Of a DNA stretch of 8,095 bases, positions 1 to 6,072 are shown piece by piece; the first letter of the stretch is position 1, and each line of letters begins with the position of its first letter. A program made the translations under genes and the position numbers. Where the stretch lies: the NCBI GenBank assembly GCA_017453705.1, contig JAFTEK010000033.1:1-8095 (forward strand). Reading direction: 5' to 3'. The notes under the pieces are model-generated. The model saw only the letters and a list, made by a program, of their open reading frames with translations. It was not told where the DNA came from and made no database searches. This stretch comes from Treponema sp. Its GTDB lineage: Bacteria; Spirochaetota; Spirochaetia; Treponematales; Treponemataceae.

Positions 1-85
1 CATTTTGGCAAACTGCCCCGCATCACTAGCAGGCAGCCCGTCACATCCCGCCAGCCCCCCGACTCCTCCATGCCGGACTCAGCTC

Positions 86-127
86 CCAAAAACAAAAAGG
101 CCAGTCCCCGCACGGGAACCGGCCTTT
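86..127 (-). terminator. Rho-independent terminator ending the EF-G/ATPase operon
   Basis: Read on the minus strand, a 14-bp stem is formed by 127-114 and 109-96, with a 4-nt loop (GTGC). All positions pair, two of them as G-U wobbles. The stem is followed by a U-rich tail (TTTTTGTTTTTG, about 98-87). It lies 23 bp beyond the TAA of the ATPase gene, the expected place for the end of this transcript. The plus strand has no T-run after the stem, so termination should be one-directional. Confidence 0.9.
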
Positions 128-149
128 CAAAGATGCATCAGCGGCTTGC

Positions 150-833
150 TTACTTGTTCTGGGTAATCAGAAGGGTCTTGGAATCCAGCTTCAGGCTGGT
201 CGGGATGTCCTTCTTGTCACCGAACTTCAAAAGCTCCACCTGGGTAACAGAGTTCTTGGACACCAAGTGAACGACCGCCGTGAAATACGGCAGAATGTTC
301 TTGGGAGCGGAATCCTCCAGCTTGTCACCCTCGGCGGTCGCGCTAATCCACACCTTGGTCTTGGTAGCCTTGGCGTAGTTGGCGACGGACTGGAAGTCCT
401 CCTCGCTGACCTTGGAAAAGTCAACGCCGTCAATCACGACACCGGCAACATCGATTCCGCCTGCCTTGAGCGCATTGAGCGTGTTGACAACCTTCTCCAA
501 GTTGAAGTTATCCTGGTTGAAGTTCAGAATCGTGCGGTTGCGCACAATCTGATCCTTGATGTCAGCCTCGTTGGAAAGGGACTTCTTCTTGGCAATCTCG
601 GTGAAAATGCCATCGTACCAGGAGATGACGTTGCCGGACTTCTGGTCGAAGGAAACATGAACGAGCTGCCTGCTGCCCAGGAGCATGTCCATACCGAACT
701 GAACAAGCACGGAAGTCTTGCCCAAGCCCTTCTTGGCGGTGACGAGACCAAGCTCGCCAGCCTTCAGGCCGCCATCACAAACGGCATCGAAAGCCCTGAT
801 TGGGCTGCTTTCATACAGATCCTGCTTAGACAT
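150..833 (-). CDS. RecA/KaiC-like P-loop ATPase of unknown function
   Basis: A 227-residue cytoplasmic protein with no signal peptide or membrane segment. It looks like a single RecA-type NTPase core. A G-G-L-K-x-G-E-L entry (residues 21-28) resembles the start of KaiC/DnaB/RadA-type domains. The Walker A motif is A33-K-K-G-L-G-K-T40, with Ala replacing the first Gly of GxxxxGK[ST]. A strand carrying F62-D63 follows, and the Walker B is V-V-I-D135 with D138 just after. A late W-I-S-A strand near residue 169 sits where RecA-fold proteins have a sensor region. The ATG has a near-perfect Shine-Dalgarno (AAGGAGG, 845-839, 5-nt spacer) that overlaps the EF-G stop codon, so translation should be coupled to EF-G. 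A terminator follows directly, so it is the last gene of the operon. ATP binding is inferred from motifs. The role is unknown: a regulatory or clamp-like ATPase is as likely as a DNA-linked one. No dedicated DNA-binding or hexamerisation domain is visible. Confidence 0.85.
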   Translation of the reverse strand: MSKQDLYESSPIRAFDAVCDGGLKAGELGLVTAKKGLGKTSVLVQFGMDMLLGSRQLVHVSFDQKSGNVISWYDGIFTEIAKKKSLSNEADIKDQIVRNRTILNFNQDNFNLEKVVNTLNALKAGGIDVAGVVIDGVDFSKVSEEDFQSVANYAKATKTKVWISATAEGDKLEDSAPKNILPYFTAVVHLVSKNSVTQVELLKFGDKKDIPTSLKLDSKTLLITQNK

Positions 834-838
834 GTTGT

Positions 839-846
839 CCTCCTTA
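839..846 (-). promoter_or_regulatory. Shine-Dalgarno fused to the EF-G stop codon (TAAGGAGG)
   Basis: On the minus strand the EF-G stop TAA (846-844) runs straight into AAGGAGG (845-839), 5 nt before the ATPase ATG. A ribosome finishing EF-G stops on the initiation site of the next gene, the classic arrangement for translational coupling or reinitiation. Confidence 0.85.
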
Positions 847-2940
847 CTTCGCCTGAGTCTTCTTCTTCTCGGCGTACTGCTTCATGAGCTCATCCGCAAC
901 ATTGTTCGGAACCTTGCCGTATTTCTCGAACTCCATCGTAAACTCAGCCTTTCCCTGGGTGGAAGAGCGGAGAATCGTAGAGAAACCGAACATCTCTGAA
1001 AGCGGAACCTCAGCGTTGACCGTGGACGTGTTGTTCTCATCGGAAGAATCGATGATGACACCGCGCCTCTGGTTGATGAGGCCGAACATATTTCCCTGGA
1101 ACTCAGTCGGACCGGAAATCTGAACCTTCATGATAGGCTCAAGGATGACCGGCTTGGCCTTGGCATAGCCCTCGCGGAACGCACCAATGGCAGCAGTCTG
1201 GAAGGCGATGTCCGAAGAGTCGACCGGGTGGTACTGACCGTCGTTAATCGTGCAGCGGACATTGACAACCGGAGCACCGATGAGGGAACCCTTCTCCAGG
1301 GCCTTGCGGAATCCCTTGTCACAAGAGGGGATGAACTCGTTGGGAATCGCTCCACCCTTGATGCTGTCAACGAACTCGTATTCCTTGTCCGTGAAGGGCT
1401 CCATGAATCCGGCGACGCGTCCGTACTGTCCGGAACCTCCGGTCTGCTTCTTGTGGGTATAGTTGAAGTCCGCCCTCTGGGTAATCGTCTCGCGGTAGGC
1501 AACCTCAGGCGGAGAAACCTTGACCTCACACTTGTACTCGCGCTTCATGCGCTCCACGTAAACGGCAAGGTGCAGCTCACCCATTCCCTTGATAATCGTC
1601 TGGTTGGACTCGGGATCAACGTAGGTCTGGAAGGTTGGATCCTCCTTGGTGAAACGGTTCAGTGCCTTGGCCATGTTGGCCGCATCTGACTTGTTGACAG
1701 GCTCGATTGCCTCGGAGATGACCGGGTTCGGCACGTACATGGAAGTCATCGCGTAGTTGAGGCCGCCGCCGCAGAAGGTGTCGCCAGAAGCACACTCAAC
1801 GCCAAAGAGGGCGATGATGTCACCGGGCTGCCCCTCGTTGATGTCCTCCATCGCAGCCGCGTTCATGCGGACAATGCGTCCGACCTTGAACTTGTGCTGG
1901 CTCCTCGTATTGAAAAGCTCATCGCCCTTCGTGATTTTTCCCTGATAGATGCGGCAGTAGGTCAGCTGGCCATACTGTCCGTCGTCCAGCTTGAATGCGA
2001 GGGTGACGCAGGGCTTGTCGGCAACATTGAAAAGCTCCACCTGAGCCTCGTTGTTGTCCAGGTCAAGGGCATAGTTGTGAACCTCGGTCGGGTTGGGCAG
2101 ATAGCGCTCAACGCCGTCCAAGAGAGGCTGAATTCCCTTGTTCATGTGGGCAGAACCGCAGAACACACCGACGAACTGCTCGGCGAGTGTCCCCTTGCGG
2201 ATGGCGGCAATAATCTTGGCGGAGTCAACCTTGTCGTATCCGTTCTCCATGATGTCTTCCATCAGGGAGTCATCGAACATAGAGGCAGCATCAAGCAGCT
2301 GCTCCCTCTTCTGGGTCGCCTGCTCAACAAGCTCCGCAGGAATCTCGGCGGTGCGGACTTCCTCACCGTCATGTCCCTCAAAGTAGTATGCCTTCATAGC
2401 AATGAGATCAACGACACCCTGAAGCTTGTCCTCAAGACCAATCGGGATTTCCATCATATATGCGTTCAAGCCGAGCTTGTCGCGCAGCTGCTGGCAGACG
2501 CGGAGGGGGTTGGCTCCCTGGCGGTCACACTTATTGACGAATGCGATGCGCGGAACATGGTAGCGCTTGAGCTGGCGGTCAACGGTGATAGACTGAGACT
2601 GGACACCGGCAACAGCACAAAGGACCAGAATGGCTCCATCCAATACACGAAGCGAGCGCTCAACTTCAACCGTGAAATCAACGTGTCCGGGGGTGTCGAT
2701 AAGGTTTATTGTCGTTCCCTTCCAGTTGACCTGGGTTGCCGCAGACTGGATTGTGATTCCACGCTCACGCTCCAAATCCATACTATCCATAACAGCGCCA
2801 ACGCCGTCTTTTCCATGAACCTCATGGATCTGATGAATCTTGTTGCAGTAGAACAGGATACGCTCAGAAAGCGTTGTCTTACCAGAGTCAATGTGGGCGC
2901 TGATTCCGATATTACGTACCTTAGTAATATCAAAGCTCAT
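844..2940 (-). CDS. fusA: Elongation factor G, mitochondrial EF-G1/spdEFG1 type
   Basis: The GTPase that drives tRNA-mRNA translocation on the ribosome, 698 residues, full length for EF-G. G motifs are clear: G1 A15-H-I-D-S-G-K-T22, G2 R60-G-I-T-I, G3 D82-T-P-G-H86, and G4 N136-K-C-D139 (bacterial EF-G normally has NKMD). Domains II-V follow to a lysine-rich end. The Ser in G1, the [13 protein letters not shown] stretch before G2 and V-L-C-A-V-A-G-V-Q after G3 resemble mitochondrial EF-G1 and its spirochaete counterpart spdEFG1, which in Borrelia is the translocase while spdEFG2 serves ribosome recycling. I chose ATG 2940: GAGAGG (2954-2949) lies 8 nt upstream, whereas the in-frame GTG at 2949 would start inside that Shine-Dalgarno and add only three residues. 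It is the first gene of a coupled pair with the ATPase. Identification as EF-G is secure; the subfamily is inferred from remembered motifs. Confidence 0.97.
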   Translation of the reverse strand: MSFDITKVRNIGISAHIDSGKTTLSERILFYCNKIHQIHEVHGKDGVGAVMDSMDLERERGITIQSAATQVNWKGTTINLIDTPGHVDFTVEVERSLRVLDGAILVLCAVAGVQSQSITVDRQLKRYHVPRIAFVNKCDRQGANPLRVCQQLRDKLGLNAYMMEIPIGLEDKLQGVVDLIAMKAYYFEGHDGEEVRTAEIPAELVEQATQKREQLLDAASMFDDSLMEDIMENGYDKVDSAKIIAAIRKGTLAEQFVGVFCGSAHMNKGIQPLLDGVERYLPNPTEVHNYALDLDNNEAQVELFNVADKPCVTLAFKLDDGQYGQLTYCRIYQGKITKGDELFNTRSQHKFKVGRIVRMNAAAMEDINEGQPGDIIALFGVECASGDTFCGGGLNYAMTSMYVPNPVISEAIEPVNKSDAANMAKALNRFTKEDPTFQTYVDPESNQTIIKGMGELHLAVYVERMKREYKCEVKVSPPEVAYRETITQRADFNYTHKKQTGGSGQYGRVAGFMEPFTDKEYEFVDSIKGGAIPNEFIPSCDKGFRKALEKGSLIGAPVVNVRCTINDGQYHPVDSSDIAFQTAAIGAFREGYAKAKPVILEPIMKVQISGPTEFQGNMFGLINQRRGVIIDSSDENNTSTVNAEVPLSEMFGFSTILRSSTQGKAEFTMEFEKYGKVPNNVADELMKQYAEKKKTQAK

Positions 2941-2948
2941 ATTGTACA

Positions 2949-2954
2949 CCTCTC
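2949..2954 (-). promoter_or_regulatory. Shine-Dalgarno that decides the EF-G start
   Basis: GAGAGG on the minus strand, 8 nt before ATG 2940. It overlaps the upstream in-frame GTG (2949-2947), which argues against that codon as the start. Confidence 0.7.
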
Positions 2955-3032
2955 AAAAAAAGTTTCTTATTAGCTACACAAGGCGGAAGACGGAAAACTG
3001 CATATAAAACCGCATTATGTAAAGACTTCAAT

Positions 3033-3061
3033 ACTATATAAGAAAAACAAGGGAAATTCAA
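3033..3061 (-). promoter_or_regulatory. Candidate sigma70-type promoter for the EF-G operon
   Basis: Minus strand: TTGAAT (3061-3056, 4/6 match to -35), 17-bp spacer, TATAGT (3038-3033, 5/6 match to -10). This predicts a start near 3026 and a leader of about 85 nt before the EF-G ATG. A second, overlapping candidate uses a perfect TTGACA at 3084-3079, whose TGA is the stop codon of the upstream barrel gene, with TTGAAT 17 bp later as a weaker -10. No terminator separates the barrel gene from EF-G, so read-through from upstream is also possible. Confidence 0.5.
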
Positions 3062-3072
3062 GGGCATATTCG

Positions 3073-3112
3073 TCTATATGTCAAAATTCACCGCAAAATG
3101 TTGACGTATAGA
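3073..3112. repeat. Imperfect inverted repeat across the 3' end of the barrel gene
   Basis: Arms 3073-3084 (TCTATATGTCAA) and 3101-3112 (TTGACGTATAGA) are complementary over 12 bp except one position, which is a G-U wobble on the plus strand and an A-C mismatch on the minus strand. The loop is 16 nt. It covers the stop codon (3083-3081) and a candidate -35 box. There is no T-run after it, so it is not a normal terminator. Confidence 0.5.
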
Positions 3113-4568
3113 AGATTTTTCCCCGAAAGACAGTATTGGCTCCCGCAAAAGAAAAGACAGCCCCCATGCTCACTTTGATTTTATCAATCGCCCCGTCCTC
3201 GTAAACAGGCTTAAACCCAAAGGACAAGCTTGAAAGCGGACCTGACGCAGGATGAAAGCCCTGACTAAAGGAGATGCTGTCCTTATTTCCAGACCTGCCC
3301 ATAGTAAAAGATGACGAAGACGAGAACCGACTCCCCCTGTACGCAAGGGCGAGGGAAAGCTTCCTTGTATGCCCCTCCTCTCCTTCCTCATCCCGTTTAT
3401 GAAAGCTGTCCGTGCACCGCCCCGAAAGAGTGACCCGCCTGAACTTCCAGCTCGCCTTAAGACCATGCGTATAAAAATCCTGCTCCTCACCAGACTTTAG
3501 CTTTACATCCCTCATCCCCAGCAGAGCCAGAGAAAGGTTTCCAGTCCGGCTCTGAGTGCCCAAAGGAAAAGTCACAGAGGGGTTCAGAGAGAGACGGCTT
3601 CTTTGATTAAGCCTCCCCCCTCCGGGCAATATCATCTCAGGCTTTTCCGCCTCGAAATGACAGGCTGTAAGCCCCAGCCTCCAGAACGAAAAAGCAAGCT
3701 GCCCCCGCCTCCAGAAAAAAGCGTCTTCCAAACCCGCATGGGGATTCTCAGACAAACCGGCCGCGAGGTTCACGCTCATATATTTTTCCAGCCTAAACGC
3801 CAACTCAGCGTCAGCCGACAGGTAATGCCTTTCCCGGTAAAAGGCATCCTTGTAAAACCATGACTTGACCTCCTTACCGCCATAAACAAAGGAGCCTGCA
3901 CTGCCAGACACATACAGCATGGACGAACGCTTTCCATTAAAATACAGCTCCTTGTGCAAACTGAAATATGCATCACCGTCCTCAGTGAGCAGGGCGGCAT
4001 CAAAGGCCGGGAGAGGAAAAGAAGAATCCAAGGCATACAGGCTCATTGAGATTGCCGTTGGAGAAAGAGCAGAAGTGAATGTCGGCAGACTTGCAGCCAG
4101 CCCCGGCTTAAGGACGGAAAGGCTTCCGTAATTCCAGGGGGCTGAAAGGCAGGGCTTTTTAAGCCTGGACAAAGAGCCTGAGAACCGCAGATTCCCCAGG
4201 CTAAGCGACGCGGCATAAGGCAGCCTGAACGCATCCGTGCGGAAGAAAAGGCCTTTCCTATACAGCAGCCTGTCACCGTCCAGGGCGGAAGCAATCAACT
4301 CCGTAAAATCGTTGCAGGACTTATCGTTGCAGGACGTATAAGGAAGGCTATATGAAAGAACAAGATCCATGTCCCTGAAGTGCATGGCAACCCCGTCATC
4401 ACCCTTGACCTCACGGGACTTATCATCCTGCACAAAAGCGTCCTTCACGGACAGCCCTGTGTACAAATCCAGTTCCTTAAAGAGCGACGAGAGGCCTTCC
4501 TCCAGGGAAAACAAAGGACAGGCCAGAACACAGGCGGCCAGGGCCGCAAGCAAGAATTTCACATTCAT
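3081..4568 (-). CDS. Predicted outer-membrane beta-barrel protein, uncharacterised
   Basis: A 495-residue exported protein with no recognised family. The start is ATG 4568: GAGG lies 5 nt upstream, and the peptide from there (M-N-V-K, then a hydrophobic stretch to about residue 21) is a proper signal sequence. The ATG at 4589 adds seven residues ahead of it and lacks a good Shine-Dalgarno. Cleavage could follow L-F-S21. Cys13 (L-A-A-C) or Cys17 (V-L-A-C) could instead be spirochaetal lipoboxes, so a lipoprotein is not excluded. From about residue 100 onward there are many short stretches of alternating polar and hydrophobic residues rich in Ser, Gly, Tyr and Phe. The chain ends I-F-Y-T-S-T-F-C-G-E-F with a terminal Phe, typical of barrels inserted by the BAM machinery. 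An in-frame duplication gives S-C-N-D twice (79-82, 84-87). It lies 77 bp after the exported-protein gene, so the two are probably co-transcribed. The barrel call is inference; a porin, adhesin or assembly role cannot be separated. Confidence 0.75.
   Translation of the reverse strand: MNVKFLLAALAACVLACPLFSLEEGLSSLFKELDLYTGLSVKDAFVQDDKSREVKGDDGVAMHFRDMDLVLSYSLPYTSCNDKSCNDFTELIASALDGDRLLYRKGLFFRTDAFRLPYAASLSLGNLRFSGSLSRLKKPCLSAPWNYGSLSVLKPGLAASLPTFTSALSPTAISMSLYALDSSFPLPAFDAALLTEDGDAYFSLHKELYFNGKRSSMLYVSGSAGSFVYGGKEVKSWFYKDAFYRERHYLSADAELAFRLEKYMSVNLAAGLSENPHAGLEDAFFWRRGQLAFSFWRLGLTACHFEAEKPEMILPGGGRLNQRSRLSLNPSVTFPLGTQSRTGNLSLALLGMRDVKLKSGEEQDFYTHGLKASWKFRRVTLSGRCTDSFHKRDEEGEEGHTRKLSLALAYRGSRFSSSSSFTMGRSGNKDSISFSQGFHPASGPLSSLSFGFKPVYEDGAIDKIKVSMGAVFSFAGANTVFRGKIFYTSTFCGEF
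4308..4335. repeat. Short tandem repeat, 13-bp units at 15-bp period, inside the barrel gene
   Basis: ATCGTTGCAGGAC occurs at 4308-4320 and again, identical, at 4323-4335. The 15-bp period keeps frame and encodes Ser-Cys-Asn-Asp twice, separated by one Lys. It looks like a recent slippage duplication. Confidence 0.85.
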
Positions 4569-4645
4569 AAGCACCTCTTGCAAATTCATTGTGCAGAAGG
4601 CCTATGAATGTAAACTTCACAGGAAGGGATCCCGAAATTGCGGTG

Positions 4646-5878
4646 CTACTTTCCCAAATCCAGCATACGGCGGTCGTAGGAGGCAGGGGGATCCTCCACA
4701 ATGCTCCAGTCAAAGTCCAAGACCCCGTGAGGCGGGAAAGGAGAAGCCGGCGCAGGATGGCGGCGGGCATTGTTTTCTTCTATTATATCCTTCAAATTCC
4801 GGCTTCCATCAGTCAACGTAAGATAGGGCTTGCCAAAAGCCAGGATTGTCGAAGTCCTGACCGTGTAACTCATCTTCTTCCCATCAGAGTCCGTTGCATG
4901 CTTTTGCACTAGCACGGTATTCTGTTCGTAGTCCCCGGCTATGGATCTGCTCTTTTCTATATTGCGTATGCGGGTACGCCTGCCCAAAGTGCATGTATAA
5001 GTCTTTTCCGCAGAACGCAGATGCTTGGGGACGCTGTAGGTTGCCTCCCCGTCAGTGAAGAGAGCCTGCGCATCAGGGGTGTACTCCATGTCGGTCTCCC
5101 AGTAGCGTATATGGTATACGGCGTTGTTCTTCACATAATAGGAAAGAAGCTCAGTGCTTGTCACAGGCGGGCAGACGATAAATCCATTTGCGCTCCCCGT
5201 ATCCTGCCAGTAACCATCAAGCAAGTTTTCCGCTTGCACAGTGACCCCATCCAAAAGCTCGCTAACCGGCACAGAGTCACTATCTTCCTTCTTTATGGCA
5301 AAGTTCAAATAAAGCTTGTCCCCTATGACCGCGACAGGAACATGATACGTGTCTTCACCCCCCAGCTTGTGCCCCGAATACTTTACAACAATATCCCAGG
5401 CTCCGCTGTTCTTTTCCTCTGCGGTCAAAACATCCCCATCCTCCTGCTCAACAGCCTTGTCATATTCAGCTGTATACAGCTCGTCAGTCAACGGAATAAA
5501 CTGAAGTTCCATCCCCTCGGCTTTTAGCGTCTGTGCAACATTCCTATCCCTAGCCACCTCCGCTGAATACGCAGACGGCTCCCCTGCCCTATCATCATAC
5601 CACTGGTAAAAAGTTCTAAGCACTACATTTGGGATTTCCCTTCCGCTCTCCTCTCCGTAATAGCCTGAGTCAAACACCACGTAACGGCTGTCATCAGCCC
5701 ATATCCCCGAAAGCAAAGCAGGGACGCTCTCATGTTCCAAGGCGGAAGGCTCATCCGAATCAGCAAGAAGAGAGTCAAGGTCAGAACTACCGGCTTCCTG
5801 GGCAAAAAGCATCGTGCTTACAGGAGCAAGACAAACAAGGAAAAAAAATGCAGTAATAAACAGAAAAGACTTCTTCAC
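4646..5878 (-). CDS. Exported protein with two related W-containing modules, unknown function
   Basis: I do not recognise the family. With a GTG start at 5878 it is 410 residues and opens M-K-K-S-F-L-F-I-T, a textbook signal peptide, with cleavage likely at L-F-A26|Q27. V-C16 is a poor lipobox, so a soluble periplasmic protein is favoured. After an acidic linker (about 28-50) come two similar segments: L-L-S-G-I-W (55-60) and L-L-D-G-Y-W (219-224). Each is followed by a stretch ending in aromatic-rich motifs (F-Y-Q-W-Y-D-D and I-R-Y-W-E-T-D), suggesting a duplicated beta-rich domain. The start is uncertain: none of TTG 5944, ATG 5926, ATG 5914 or GTG 5878 has a Shine-Dalgarno, and the longer versions put an extra hydrophobic stretch before the signal peptide. 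It ends 77 bp before the barrel gene on the same strand, so a partner role for that barrel is possible but unproven. Confidence 0.8.
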   Translation of the reverse strand: MKKSFLFITAFFFLVCLAPVSTMLFAQEAGSSDLDSLLADSDEPSALEHESVPALLSGIWADDSRYVVFDSGYYGEESGREIPNVVLRTFYQWYDDRAGEPSAYSAEVARDRNVAQTLKAEGMELQFIPLTDELYTAEYDKAVEQEDGDVLTAEEKNSGAWDIVVKYSGHKLGGEDTYHVPVAVIGDKLYLNFAIKKEDSDSVPVSELLDGVTVQAENLLDGYWQDTGSANGFIVCPPVTSTELLSYYVKNNAVYHIRYWETDMEYTPDAQALFTDGEATYSVPKHLRSAEKTYTCTLGRRTRIRNIEKSRSIAGDYEQNTVLVQKHATDSDGKKMSYTVRTSTILAFGKPYLTLTDGSRNLKDIIEENNARRHPAPASPFPPHGVLDFDWSIVEDPPASYDRRMLDLGK

Positions 5879-5960
5879 ATATTCTGTATCGGCAAAAAAA
5901 CAAGAAACAAGCATTGAAAGAAACATAGAGAAGAGGGGCTGCAAAAGAAGATTTAGCTAA

Positions 5961-5987
5961 AATTATTTATATTTTATATTTTTTTAG
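5961..5987. promoter_or_regulatory. AT-only tract between the divergent genes (possible UP element)
   Basis: This stretch is entirely A/T apart from one G at its right end, and it lies directly upstream of the -35 box of the sugar-transport promoter. AT tracts at this position often act as UP elements for RNA polymerase alpha subunits. The same DNA must hold the promoter of the minus-strand exported-protein gene; TATAAA-like -10 sequences are present, but I see no convincing -35 for that direction. Confidence 0.4.
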
Positions 5988-6015
5988 TTGACTTGCCATT
6001 TTTTTTTGCTATAAT
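5988..6015 (+). promoter_or_regulatory. Strong sigma70-type promoter of the sugar ABC operon
   Basis: TTGACT (5988-5993, 5/6 match) and a perfect TATAAT (6010-6015) are separated by 16 bp. Transcription should start near 6021-6023, giving a leader of about 50 nt before the substrate-binding protein. Confidence 0.85.
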
Positions 6016-6026
6016 AAAGCTATGAC

Positions 6027-6055
6027 ACCTAGAGAAATTAGGTAGTTTTCCCTAA
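6027..6055 (+). promoter_or_regulatory. Overlapping inverted repeats in the leader: operator or RNA switch candidate
   Basis: ACCTA (6027-6031) and TAGGT (6039-6043) form a perfect dyad just downstream of the predicted start site, a usual position for a repressor operator. The middle element also pairs with a third: TTAGG (6038-6042) with CCTAA (6051-6055). Only one of the two short stems can form at a time. No regulator gene is in the window and I cannot name the binding protein. Confidence 0.4.
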
Positions 6056-6063
6056 ATTTTTAT

Positions 6064-6068
6064 GGAGG
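6064..6068 (+). promoter_or_regulatory. Shine-Dalgarno of the substrate-binding protein
   Basis: GGAGG ends 4 nt before ATG 6073, a strong site that suits a highly expressed binding protein. Confidence 0.8.
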
Positions 6069-6072
6069 AAAT

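Noticed and set aside
1..71. Minus-strand open frame from an ATG at 71-69 running off the left edge, with further ATGs at 22-20 and 3-1
   Set aside because: Only about 24 codons are visible, no good Shine-Dalgarno is placed near any of these starts, and no family can be recognised. It could be a next gene, but the sequence here does not show it.
267..887. Plus-strand open frame (206 codons) opposite the ATPase gene
   Set aside because: Antisense shadow of a well-supported coding region with strong Shine-Dalgarno and terminator on the other strand.
1894..2973. Long plus-strand open frame (359 codons) opposite EF-G
   Set aside because: It is antisense to a highly conserved gene, has no credible ribosome-binding site, and its sequence mirrors EF-G codon usage.
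2941..3032. Riboswitch or ribosomal-protein-type leader before EF-G
   Set aside because: The leader is AT-rich, and I found no conserved aptamer sequence or strong stem in it.
4585..4625. Inverted repeat ATTCAT/ATGAAT in the gap between the exported protein and barrel genes
   Set aside because: A 6-bp AT-rich stem with a 14-nt loop and no T-run is too weak to be called a terminator.
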